A stretch of DNA of 64,000 nt from Pedobacter sp. L105 (lineage in GTDB: Bacteria; Bacteroidota; Bacteroidia; Sphingobacteriales; Sphingobacteriaceae), in NCBI RefSeq assembly GCF_009765875.1, contig NZ_LMUP01000005.1, positions 112,719 to 176,718 on the forward strand. The letters run 5' to 3'. The first letter of the stretch is position 1, and each line of letters starts with the position of its first letter. The notes under the pieces were generated by a model. That model did not search any database. It was not told where the DNA came from and worked only from the letters and a program-made list of their open reading frames with translations. Of the stretch, positions 32,271 through 41,024 are shown in pieces. The position numbers were made by a program, and so were the translations under genes.

Positions 32271-33233
32271 ATGAGTACAGCAGCCAAACCCCCGTTAAAA
32301 AGGATCGTCCTTCCAGTATTTTTCGCCCTGATATTTTGTTTTATCGTACTGCAATTTGTCAACAGGCCGCTAATTACTAACCCTCCGGTTACAGGGGAGA
32401 TCGAAGCCCCGGCACAGGTAAAAGCCATTTTAAAAAAGGCCTGTTACGACTGCCATTCCAATGAAACCAACCTCAGATGGTATGATAAGGTAAATCCTGT
32501 TTACCATATGGTAGCAGAAGATGTAACCGAAGGCAGAAAGGGTTTGAATTTTTCTACCTGGAAAGACCTGGCTGCGCCAGACCAAAAAGGGAAACTGTGG
32601 GAAGCCGTCAACCAGATCATAGCTGGTGCAATGCCTTTAAAGAATTATACCGCGGTACACCCGGGTGCTAAAGTTTCTCTGGAAGACCTGGCAGTGCTGA
32701 AAAAATATTTATCCGACATGGTAGTCAGTAAACCTGCAGATACCAGCAAAACAAATGCTTTAGATAAACAATATAAAAACTGGACGAAAGAAACAGCTGC
32801 TCAAACTGCACCTTCGGTATCATCTAATGGAATAGCTTACATTCCCGATTATAAAAACTGGCAGGTGATTAGTACAACCGATCGCGTCGATAATGGCTCT
32901 ATGCGCGTGATTACTGGAAATGATATTGCAATAAAAGCCATTAAAGAAAATCACATCAACCCATGGCCAAATGGCACTATTTTCGCCAAGATAGGCTGGG
33001 ATAAAATCGCTGATGTCGATGGAAATGTACATACAGGCGCATTTAAGCAAGTTGAATTTATGATCAAAGACGACAAAAAGTATGCGTCTACCAAAGGATG
33101 GGGATTTGCCAGGTTTAAAACGCCCAAATTGCTTCCTTATGGTAAAACCAAACTTTTCGCAACGGAATGTGTGAACTGTCACCGTCCGGAAAGTGCAAAT
33201 GACTTTGTATTCACTTCACCTGTAAAACATTAA
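32271..33233 (+). CDS. Haem-binding domain plus cytochrome P460 protein
   Basis: 320 residues with one N-terminal membrane helix (VLPVFFALIFCFIVLQFVNR). Residues about 45-155 form the haem-binding domain common in Bacteroidota, with CYDCHSNET as CxxCH and EGRKGLNFSTW. Residues about 185-315 match cytochrome P460, with a second CxxCH (ECVNCHRPES) near the C-terminus. P460 proteins oxidise hydroxylamine or bind NO in nitrifiers and methanotrophs; in Bacteroidota the role is not established. Periplasmic face, membrane anchored. First gene of a four-gene operon (5-bp gap to the next). Confidence 0.88.
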   Translation: MSTAAKPPLKRIVLPVFFALIFCFIVLQFVNRPLITNPPVTGEIEAPAQVKAILKKACYDCHSNETNLRWYDKVNPVYHMVAEDVTEGRKGLNFSTWKDLAAPDQKGKLWEAVNQIIAGAMPLKNYTAVHPGAKVSLEDLAVLKKYLSDMVVSKPADTSKTNALDKQYKNWTKETAAQTAPSVSSNGIAYIPDYKNWQVISTTDRVDNGSMRVITGNDIAIKAIKENHINPWPNGTIFAKIGWDKIADVDGNVHTGAFKQVEFMIKDDKKYASTKGWGFARFKTPKLLPYGKTKLFATECVNCHRPESANDFVFTSPVKH

Positions 33234-33238
33234 TTCCC

Positions 33239-33721
33239 ATGAGATCATCTTATTTATTGTTACCCGCGTTGTTATTATTCCTGGTTTCCTGTTCTGAAAA
33301 ACATCCCGACGGGGCCAGTCTCATCAATAAAGAAGCGTCTTTGCCAGCAGCTTTTAATTTCAGCAAAATGGGACTGAAAGTGATTACTTCTTCCATCAAT
33401 AAAAAACAGGGTACCATGTCTACCTTATACGGCAATGACCTGGCACTAAATACCGCTAAAGCCGGTAGGCCTGCACAGCCAGGCGAAGTGCTGGCACTAA
33501 TCACCTGGAAGCAGAAGGACGATGATCGCTGGTTTGGTGCAAAAATCCCCGGTAAATTACAGTCGATGGAAATGATCAATACTACTGCAGCCCCCGGAGC
33601 TGCTGCAACGGTTACCTACAAACATTATGATGGAGATCAAATGGCTTTAAATCCGGATACTTTAGTCAACCAGGAAAGGATAAAGTATATCTTTGACCAA
33701 AAGCCATCAGTGATGCCATGA
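33239..33721 (+). CDS. P460-like lipoprotein without CxxCH
   Basis: 160 residues. The lipoprotein signal (LLPALLLFLVSCSEKHPDG) has a lipobox cysteine at about residue 18. The body resembles the P460 fold (MGLKVITSSINKKQGTMSTLYGND, then VLALITWKQKDDDRWFGAKI) but has no haem-binding CxxCH, so it may be a structural or regulatory partner of the upstream P460 protein. The stop overlaps the kinase start by 4 bp. The fold assignment is by pattern only. Confidence 0.7.
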   Translation: MRSSYLLLPALLLFLVSCSEKHPDGASLINKEASLPAAFNFSKMGLKVITSSINKKQGTMSTLYGNDLALNTAKAGRPAQPGEVLALITWKQKDDDRWFGAKIPGKLQSMEMINTTAAPGAAATVTYKHYDGDQMALNPDTLVNQERIKYIFDQKPSVMP

Positions 33722-34761
33722 GCCTAAACAATCAGTCTGCCAGCTATAAAACAGTATTTAAAGTTTCCCCGTCCATCATTTGGCTGAGCTCACTCTTTAT
33801 AGGTATGTTAGCTGCTATACCTAAAATATTGCTGATCAATATTACCCTGACCGAACTGGCAGTGGATGCTTCCATTGCCTTTACTTTCTCGCTGGTGGTG
33901 TGGTATACAAACCTGTATAACCTGCCGAAATTTACCAGTCAGCCTGCAGACAATAGTTTCTTTAACCGGAAATTGCTTTTCAGTCTGCTGATCGGTATTG
34001 TAGTTATGATCGTGCTTGTGCTTACACATATGTTAATATTTCCACGGTATAAATTCCAGTCGATGATGCTGATGTATCAATTCCGTGGAATACTGATCAA
34101 TCTCACCATTTACATGTTCCTGCATTTGCTTTATCATAGCTATAGCAGCCAGCTGATGGGCATTGAACTGGAACGTACCAAGGCAGATAACCTTGGAGCA
34201 CAGTTTGAACTGCTCAAGCAACAGGTAAACCCGCACTTTTTGTTTAACAGCCTGAGCACCCTTAAATCTATGATTGAAATCGGCGATCCGCACTCGGCTG
34301 ATTTCATCAATCAATTATCAGATTTCTATCGCTTTACGCTGGAAAAGAGAAAGTCAGACCTGATCTCACTGGCTGAAGAACTGAATATACTCGAGGCCTA
34401 TACTTACCTCCTTAAAGCCAGGTTTGAAGACGGAATAGATCTTAACATCACCATCGATAACAACTATCAGCAAAGCTATATCCCTCCTTTTACGCTACAG
34501 CTCCTGCTGGAAAATTGCATCAAGCATAACATTGTTTCCCTTGAACAGCCCCTCCCTATCCGTCTATATATTTCAGGTGATAGCCTGGTAATAGAAAACA
34601 AACTGCAGCTCAGGAAAAAATCCGAATTTTCCACCGAAATGGGCCTGGAAAATATTAACCAGCGTTATATCCATTTAATCAGTAAAAAGGTTGAAATTGA
34701 ATCGGGTACCACATCCTTTAAAGTAAAACTTCCCATCATCTATGAACGTCCTAATTATTGA
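33718..34761 (+). CDS. LytS-type sensor histidine kinase
   Basis: 347 residues. Four membrane helices lie in the first 150 residues (IIWLSSLFIGMLAAIPKILL, LLFSLLIGIVVMIVLVLTHM). The His-kinase motif is NPHFLFNSLSTLKSMIEIGD (phospho-His about residue 178) and an ATP-binding N box reads LQLLLENCIKHNI. There is no separate sensor domain, so the signal is perceived through the membrane part or partner proteins. It is coupled to the P460-like genes before it and the LytTR regulator after it (20-bp overlap). It probably senses a redox or respiratory cue linked to the P460 proteins. Confidence 0.92.
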   Translation: MSLNNQSASYKTVFKVSPSIIWLSSLFIGMLAAIPKILLINITLTELAVDASIAFTFSLVVWYTNLYNLPKFTSQPADNSFFNRKLLFSLLIGIVVMIVLVLTHMLIFPRYKFQSMMLMYQFRGILINLTIYMFLHLLYHSYSSQLMGIELERTKADNLGAQFELLKQQVNPHFLFNSLSTLKSMIEIGDPHSADFINQLSDFYRFTLEKRKSDLISLAEELNILEAYTYLLKARFEDGIDLNITIDNNYQQSYIPPFTLQLLLENCIKHNIVSLEQPLPIRLYISGDSLVIENKLQLRKKSEFSTEMGLENINQRYIHLISKKVEIESGTTSFKVKLPIIYERPNY

Positions 34762-35509
34762 AGATGAAGTTAAAACAGCCAAAGCGCTGGCCAGGTTAAT
34801 TACCTTGGTTAAGCCGGAGGCCGTTATTGTAGCATCGATACAAAGTGTAGAGACTTCAGTACAATACCTTTCGTCTAATACAGCGCCCGATCTGATCTTT
34901 ATGGATATACAGCTGGCAGACGGCCTATCTTTTGATATATTTAAACGGGTAAAAATCGTTTCACCTGTAGTATTCTGTACTGCTTATAATGATTATGCCA
35001 TTGAAGCTTTTAAAGTAAATGGCATTGATTATGTGTTAAAACCTATTGCCGAAGAAAATATCAGGGCTGCCTTTGATAAGGTCTATGGCCTAAAAAACTT
35101 CTTTCAAACACATAAAAACGAAGTAAATGATATTGAAGTACTGATCAACAGGATTGAAGAGAACAGCGGTAAAAAGAGCTTTCTTGTGTTTAAGAATAAC
35201 AAGTACCTCATTGTCCCAACAGAAACCATTGCCTTTTTCTACATCAGGAATGAGACACCTGCAATCGTTAATTTCGACCAGGAAGAATACAGTATTTCCC
35301 AGTCACTCGACGAGGTATCACACCTGCTGCCTGCCAAACAATTTTTCCGGCTAAACAGGCAGTACCTGATCAATTTTAAAGCAGTGAAAGAAGTGGAGCA
35401 CTACTTTGCACGCAAATTGATGGTCAGGTTAATCATACCGTCACCCGATAAATTACTGGTAGGTAAAGACAAGGTGACGGCATTCTTAAGCTGGCTGGAA
35501 AACAGATAA
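34742..35509 (+). CDS. LytTR response regulator
   Basis: 255 residues. Receiver domain about 1-120, with phospho-Asp in LIFMDIQLADGLSFDIF and the Lys of YVLKPIAEE. LytTR DNA-binding domain about 150-255 (LVFKNNKYLIVPTETIAFFY, FFRLNRQYLINFKAVKEVEH). Partner of the kinase; the 20-bp overlap implies coupled synthesis. The target is unknown. The stop is 9 bp from the convergent M1 peptidase gene, with no terminator visible between them. Confidence 0.93.
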   Translation: MNVLIIEDEVKTAKALARLITLVKPEAVIVASIQSVETSVQYLSSNTAPDLIFMDIQLADGLSFDIFKRVKIVSPVVFCTAYNDYAIEAFKVNGIDYVLKPIAEENIRAAFDKVYGLKNFFQTHKNEVNDIEVLINRIEENSGKKSFLVFKNNKYLIVPTETIAFFYIRNETPAIVNFDQEEYSISQSLDEVSHLLPAKQFFRLNRQYLINFKAVKEVEHYFARKLMVRLIIPSPDKLLVGKDKVTAFLSWLENR

Positions 35510-35518
35510 AGTTTTCCT

Positions 35519-37189
35519 TTAAGGTTTTACCTCTTCCACACTGATATAGTACATGCTGATAACCTGCGCCGGATTAAACAAAGCAGCTTCATTTCCTTTC
35601 AGTTTAGTCGTGTTCCACTGTTCTGACGGATAGATCTTAATCCTGTCGGATGTGTTTTTAAGCACCAGTGGTAAATTAAATCCTTTCACACAGCTGGTCC
35701 AGCGATAAGCAACAGTCTGCTGTACAGTATCCAGTTTATACTCCAGTTTAGGAATTTGTATGGTTCTCAGGTACTGGTCAAAAACTTTGTTATAGTCATA
35801 ACCAGCCTGTTTAGAAACATAACTTTCAATCTGTTTAGTGGTTACGGTCTGGTGATAAAAAGTTTTGTTCAGTCCGCGGATGATCTGTCTGAATAACGTA
35901 TCATTATCAATGCTATGTCTGATCGCGTGAAGCATATTAGAACCTTTAGTGTACATATCGCCGCTCCCCTGTGCATTCACGTCGTAATCCGGGATGATGG
36001 GCCTGTCATTTTTTATCCCTTTTCTGATCCCTGCATTATAGGCATCGGCCGCATCCTCTCCAAAGCGATATCCTGTGTAAAGTGTTTCACTGTAATTAGT
36101 AAAACCTTCATGCACCCACATGTCTGCCAGGTCTTTGGTAGTAATGTTATTGCCAAACCATTCGTGGCCGCTTTCGTGAACGATGATGAAATCCCATTTC
36201 ATTCCCCAGCCTGTACCAGAACCATCCCTGCCGCGATAACCCGGTTTGTAATGATTACCATAAGCTACAGCACTCTGGTGTTCCATGCCGGTATGCGGCA
36301 CATCAACCAGTTTATAACTGTCTTCGTAAAAAGGATAAGGGCCCATCCAGTATTCAAAGGCCTTTAACATCTGGTGAACCTCATTGGGCATATAAGCTTT
36401 AGCTTTAGCCAGATTATAGTCCAGTACCCAATAACCCAGGTCAAGCTTTCCTTTTTCACCGTCATAAACTTCATTAAAATTCACATACTTACCGATATAG
36501 GGAATGATACAGTAATTACTGATCGGGTTTACTACTGCCCATTTATAGGTAGCTGTACCATCGTTATTTTTCTTTTTGTATTGCAGGCGTCCGTTGGCTA
36601 CAGCCACCAGGGTGTCCGGAACAATCATCGTTAAAGATGCGCCATAGTCGGGCTCATCACTCTGGTGATCTTTACAGGGATACCACACCGAAGCACCCAT
36701 TTCTCCCTGGCAGGTAACAGTCATCCATGGCCGCCCCAATGAATCTGTTGTAAAAGTAAATCCCCCGTCCCATGGTGCTTTAACGGCTTCATGAACTTTT
36801 CCATGGTAAAACACATTCAGCTCATGGACAGTAGATTTTTGCTGCGAAGGAACTTTTACGTGCCATACATTTCCTTCCTGGGAATAGGTCAGGGCTTTTC
36901 CTTTTAGCAGGATACTGTCTATGGTTAGAGGTGCCCTTAGATCCAGCTGAAGCTGGGTCTGCCCATTGGCAGCGGTAGTCCTGTAAGTGATTAGATCGGA
37001 TCCGGCAATTGTTTTACTGGTATAATCCGGTTTTAGGGTGATATCATAACGTAACACATCCCACCAGGCACGTTCTGCTGTGATCTTGCCACGAAGTGTA
37101 TCAGCATGAGTATATACTTTAACTTTGTTCTGACCATAACAGGATATGGTCCCGTACAGGCAGATCATTAAAATCCCCAGGTATTTCAT
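35519..37189 (-). CDS. M1 family metallopeptidase
   Basis: 556 residues with a signal peptide (KYLGILMICLYGTISCYGQ). Zinc site: HESGHEWFGNN (HExxH) and 18 residues on MWVHEGFTNYSETLY (third ligand Glu). The exopeptidase GAMEN motif is replaced by GMEHQSAVAYG, as seen in many Bacteroidota members. The domain order is N-terminal beta sheet, thermolysin-like catalytic domain, then a short C-terminal region. It is smaller than APN-type enzymes and exported to the periplasm or outside. It acts on short peptides. Confidence 0.92.
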   Translation of the reverse strand: MKYLGILMICLYGTISCYGQNKVKVYTHADTLRGKITAERAWWDVLRYDITLKPDYTSKTIAGSDLITYRTTAANGQTQLQLDLRAPLTIDSILLKGKALTYSQEGNVWHVKVPSQQKSTVHELNVFYHGKVHEAVKAPWDGGFTFTTDSLGRPWMTVTCQGEMGASVWYPCKDHQSDEPDYGASLTMIVPDTLVAVANGRLQYKKKNNDGTATYKWAVVNPISNYCIIPYIGKYVNFNEVYDGEKGKLDLGYWVLDYNLAKAKAYMPNEVHQMLKAFEYWMGPYPFYEDSYKLVDVPHTGMEHQSAVAYGNHYKPGYRGRDGSGTGWGMKWDFIIVHESGHEWFGNNITTKDLADMWVHEGFTNYSETLYTGYRFGEDAADAYNAGIRKGIKNDRPIIPDYDVNAQGSGDMYTKGSNMLHAIRHSIDNDTLFRQIIRGLNKTFYHQTVTTKQIESYVSKQAGYDYNKVFDQYLRTIQIPKLEYKLDTVQQTVAYRWTSCVKGFNLPLVLKNTSDRIKIYPSEQWNTTKLKGNEAALFNPAQVISMYYISVEEVKP

Positions 37190-37351
37190 TTTCTATAATT
37201 GTTTAAGTTCAATTGATTTTTAAAAATAGAAGATTTGCCGTCAAATTTCAGACACGATATTAGCTGATTCAGGTTTTATATTAACCGCCACAAAAATGAG
37301 ACAATCCATGAACTTTCATTTTGACATTTTTATTTTTTCCTATGAACAAAA

Positions 37352-37388
37352 AATGCCCCCATAAAGTGTCTAACTTTTTGGGGGCATT
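37352..37388 (-). terminator. Terminator of the S41 peptidase gene
   Basis: ATGCCCCC (37353-37360) / GGGGGCAT (37380-37387) with inner TAAAGT/ACTTT pairing; a T run follows on the minus strand. The remaining 37190-37351 shows no gene. Confidence 0.85.
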
Positions 37389-37416
37389 GTAATCAGCTAT
37401 AACCGAAGTCCAGTAA

Positions 37417-40400
37417 TTATTTTTTAATTGTTTTCAGCATTTCTTTAACTGCTGCTTCCAATTGCTGGTCTTCCCCTTTCAGGATTTTGTTGTAATCGTT
37501 AAGCACCATGATATCTGGTTCAAGCTGGTAATTTTCTGTTGCATGGGTATCTCCCGTTCCATAACTGGCCCACATTGGGATACCAAATACAATACGGTTA
37601 TTGATTTGTCTTTCCCACCATACCGCGGTGCCTGTACCTGCTACAGGCATACCAATCAGCTTGCCAATACCCTGTTCTTTATAAACAAAAGGAAAAATAA
37701 AGGCATCCGAGTAATTACATTCACTCATCAGTACACAGCTTGGTTTATTCCAGCGGTCATAAGATTCACCGTCGGTAGTAGCGTGTTTCTGAGGGCGGAA
37801 CTGCATATATTCCTTCCCGCTCAGGAAGGTAGACAATGCATCGTGTAAATTACCTCCGCCATTAAAACGTGAATCGACGATCAGCGCTTCCTTATTCCTG
37901 TTTTTTCCTAAAACTTTATCAAAAGTAACCCGGAAACTAGGATCGTCCATACTGCGTACATGAACATAACCCACTTTACCACCCGATAAACTATCGGTTA
38001 AGTGTTCCATTAGTTTTACCCATCTGTGGTACAACAATACATTTGTTTCCGTTCCCTGTCTGATAGGTTTGATGATCTCTTCATAGGCAGTACCGCCTTT
38101 CTGATCATGAAAAGAGATGCGCGTAAACTGACCTGCTTTATGATTTAACAACTTTGCCCAATCTGCATCCTGAGTAATCGCTATGCCATCAATTTTATCA
38201 ATGATCGCATCACTTTTCATTTTAGTCCTGGCATTATCAAATGGGCCGCTTTCCAGTACTTCCTTTACCAGTAAGCCATCACCACTGCGGGTGAGGTCGT
38301 AAGTTAATCCCAAAGCAGCAGTTTCATCGCCATTAGGGAAAGAAGGACTAAAACGTCCGCCTGTATGTGAGGCGTTCAGTTCGCCTAAAAACTCACTTAA
38401 CAACACCTGGAAATCATAGTCGTTGGTAATGTAGGGCAGGAATTGTTTATATATAGCATAATAACCATCCCAGTCTACCCCCTGTAATTTAGGATCAAAG
38501 AATTTCTTTTTCACCTCTTTCCAGGCATGCTCTAAAATATATGCCCTTTCTGCGGCAGCGTCGAGTTCCATGGTAGAATTGATTTTCACAGGACTCACCT
38601 TGCCATCGTCAACACCAACTTTCATGATATTTCCATTGGCCAGTACGAACAATGATTTACCATCCTTGCTCATATCCAGATCGCCCCCCTGGGCATCCAG
38701 TTTAGCCAGTACTTTACTTTCGTTGGTGCGCGTCATGGTTACCCACAGGTCATAACCCTTATCATATTTGGCCAGGTAGTACAGTTTTTCACCATCTTTT
38801 GATAACCTTACTCCATTAATATCTGTTGAAGCAGTAGTTAAACGTTTAGTTCTGTTATCCAGGTTTTTCAGATTTAAAACCAAAGGTTCTGCAGGTTTTT
38901 TAGCAGGCTCTGTTTTCTTTACCGCTTTAGGATCTAACGGTTTCTTAGCCATAGCCGTAGTATCCTTTTTCTCGGTCTCTGCGCTCAGGTCAAGATCCTC
39001 TTTACTCAGCTGGAACTTATCCCATGCTTTCTGATCAAAAAACATTGCATAAATATCAGCCTGGCTGCCGTGGCTCAAATTTCTCATCCCATCTTTATTA
39101 CTCAGCCAATACATCATTTTTCCATCCAGTCCCCATTGTGGCAGCTGATCGTCAAATCCGCTTTCTGTTAAGTTTACCCTGCTTCCTGATCCATCATCTT
39201 TAATCAGGACCACTTCGCTCTGCGAAATTGTACCTTCGGTAGATTGAGCCAGAACATATTTGCCATCGGGAGACCAGGTAAAATACTGGTCACCATCTGA
39301 ATAAGAAAAATTAATTCCTTCAGGCACCAGAGTGTGGGTAGTTTTAGTGGCAAGATCATAGGACTTTAAGACATTTCTTTCTTCGAGGTAAGCAATCTTC
39401 TTTCCGTCAGGAGAATAAATACCTTGAAATTCATCCTTAGGGCCAGCAATAATACTTTCCGTGTTCAGTACCGTAGCGATGTAAAAATAAGGTTCGTTTT
39501 TATTGACAATTGTTACCTGGTCTATATCCCATGAACCGGCATGTTCTGCTGAATACAGTAATTTTTTCCCATCAGGACTAAACTGTACCATCCGCTCCTG
39601 ATATGGAGTATTAGTGATCCTTTTTGTGGTTGATCCGTCTACAGAGGTAACGTAGATATCCCCGCGAAAGACAAAAGCCACTTGTTTGCCATCGTCAGAA
39701 ACAGCCATTTCAGAAGCTTCTCCCCTTACCGGTAAAGTTGCTATCTGGTCACCGGCAAAATCGGCGGTCAGGTTAATACTTAATTTCTTAGGCTGACTTC
39801 CCTCAGCAAAAGTGTAGATATCGCCATTGTTGGTAAATACAAAATCCCCATTTTCAGCTCTTGAAAGGTTCCTAACCGGGTTCTTTTCAAAACTAGTGAG
39901 TTGTGTAATTTCAGCAGTGTTGGATAACGAAGATTTAAATAAGTTCTGTGTACCATTTTTTTCACTCAGGTAGTAAAAGGTATCTCCTTTACCCCAAACC
40001 GGTTCACGGTCTTCTCCTTTAAAGGAAGACACTTTGGTATAAGTACCGTTTTTGATATTGTAGGTCCAGATATCGCGGGTGATTGAAGAAGTGTGGTGTT
40101 TACGCCAGGCATCTTCATATCCCTTCCTGTCCTGGAAGATCAGCACGTCACCTGGTTCATTGTAATGGGCATATTCCATTCCGGCACTGCTAACCAGGCG
40201 GCTGCTCCCACCTTTAGCGGGTACTTCATACAATTTAGTGAAGATCGCGTCTATAGGAAAACGTGCTGAGGAATAAATATCATGACGGTCCGTTCCAAAG
40301 ATCACCTTTGCATTATCTACAGAAAAATCATAAGGAATATCGCGGCTGGAACTAAAGGTTAGCCTGCTGGTTTCACCACCCGATGCGCTCATCAGGTATA

Positions 40401-40671
40401 CATCAAAATTACCATAACGGTCTGATGCAAAAGCAATCTTCTTACTATCGTGGCTCCACACCGGATATCCATTATAAGAGTTCGCTATAGTTAGTGGTAC
40501 AGCATCCCCACCTGTATAAGGTACTTTGAAAATATTCCCCTTGTATTCAAAAGCAATCCATTTTCCATCAGGAGATACTGATGGTTGCTGCATCCAGCGA
40601 GGCTGGACCTGGGCATTTCCTTTAAAACCAGCAAAAGCCAGAAATGAGAGTAATAATAAAGTTTTCTTCAT
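37417..40671 (-). CDS. Tricorn-type S41 family protease
   Basis: I place the start at ATG 40671 (MKKTLLLLSFLAFAGFKGNA), which gives a clean signal peptide; an upstream ATG at 40743 would add 24 residues. About 1084 residues: N-terminal PD40/beta-propeller repeats (PSVSPDGKWIAFEYKGNIFK, FSPDGKKLLYSAEHAGSWDI), a low-complexity Lys/Pro linker near residue 600 (KPLDPKAVKKTEPAKKPAEP), a PDZ domain (about 830-920) and a C-terminal S41 core. The core contains DSRFNGGGNLHDAL and the serine block CNYSDAFIFPF. It degrades peptides in the periplasm. Typical Bacteroidota member. Confidence 0.93.
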   Translation of the reverse strand: MKKTLLLLSFLAFAGFKGNAQVQPRWMQQPSVSPDGKWIAFEYKGNIFKVPYTGGDAVPLTIANSYNGYPVWSHDSKKIAFASDRYGNFDVYLMSASGGETSRLTFSSSRDIPYDFSVDNAKVIFGTDRHDIYSSARFPIDAIFTKLYEVPAKGGSSRLVSSAGMEYAHYNEPGDVLIFQDRKGYEDAWRKHHTSSITRDIWTYNIKNGTYTKVSSFKGEDREPVWGKGDTFYYLSEKNGTQNLFKSSLSNTAEITQLTSFEKNPVRNLSRAENGDFVFTNNGDIYTFAEGSQPKKLSINLTADFAGDQIATLPVRGEASEMAVSDDGKQVAFVFRGDIYVTSVDGSTTKRITNTPYQERMVQFSPDGKKLLYSAEHAGSWDIDQVTIVNKNEPYFYIATVLNTESIIAGPKDEFQGIYSPDGKKIAYLEERNVLKSYDLATKTTHTLVPEGINFSYSDGDQYFTWSPDGKYVLAQSTEGTISQSEVVLIKDDGSGSRVNLTESGFDDQLPQWGLDGKMMYWLSNKDGMRNLSHGSQADIYAMFFDQKAWDKFQLSKEDLDLSAETEKKDTTAMAKKPLDPKAVKKTEPAKKPAEPLVLNLKNLDNRTKRLTTASTDINGVRLSKDGEKLYYLAKYDKGYDLWVTMTRTNESKVLAKLDAQGGDLDMSKDGKSLFVLANGNIMKVGVDDGKVSPVKINSTMELDAAAERAYILEHAWKEVKKKFFDPKLQGVDWDGYYAIYKQFLPYITNDYDFQVLLSEFLGELNASHTGGRFSPSFPNGDETAALGLTYDLTRSGDGLLVKEVLESGPFDNARTKMKSDAIIDKIDGIAITQDADWAKLLNHKAGQFTRISFHDQKGGTAYEEIIKPIRQGTETNVLLYHRWVKLMEHLTDSLSGGKVGYVHVRSMDDPSFRVTFDKVLGKNRNKEALIVDSRFNGGGNLHDALSTFLSGKEYMQFRPQKHATTDGESYDRWNKPSCVLMSECNYSDAFIFPFVYKEQGIGKLIGMPVAGTGTAVWWERQINNRIVFGIPMWASYGTGDTHATENYQLEPDIMVLNDYNKILKGEDQQLEAAVKEMLKTIKK

Positions 40672-40827
40672 AAAATTGAAAAGCAAAATGTGGTAAAAAC
40701 AAAATCTACATTGAATAGGTAAAGCTATGTTATTAACATACAAATGTTATACTGTTGCATTAATATTACAGTAGTCACTTCTAAGGCAGCACGTATTCTA
40801 ACTAACCTTTAAGTTAATAAAAAAAAA

Positions 40828-40858
40828 GGGCATTGCAGATAATGAATCTGAAATGCCC
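40828..40858 (-). terminator. Second terminator downstream of GH3
   Basis: GGGCATTGCAGAT (40828-40840) / ATCTGAAATGCCC (40846-40858), T run on the minus strand side. It lies 110 nt beyond the first terminator. Confidence 0.75.
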
Positions 40859-40975
40859 ACACACCATTTACCTAACTATAAGACACCACATTCTTGTGGA
40901 TGTTACATGATAACTAAAAAATATTTTTGTTTTTCCTGCGATTACCTTTTCGCTCTGAAACTGAGTGAACAAAAA

Positions 40976-41002
40976 CCCCCCGCTATTAAATATAACGGGG
41001 GG
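40976..41002 (-). terminator. Terminator of the GH3 gene
   Basis: CCCCCCG (40976-40982) / CGGGGGG (40996-41002) with TTTTTG following on the minus strand, 23 bp after the GH3 stop codon. Confidence 0.85.
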
Positions 41003-41024
41003 TTTAGATAAAAATAGCAGCTAA

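Noticed and set aside
35519..37189. GMEH in place of GAMEN in the M1 peptidase as a lost active site
   Set aside because: The same variation is common in Bacteroidota members, and the zinc ligands are intact.
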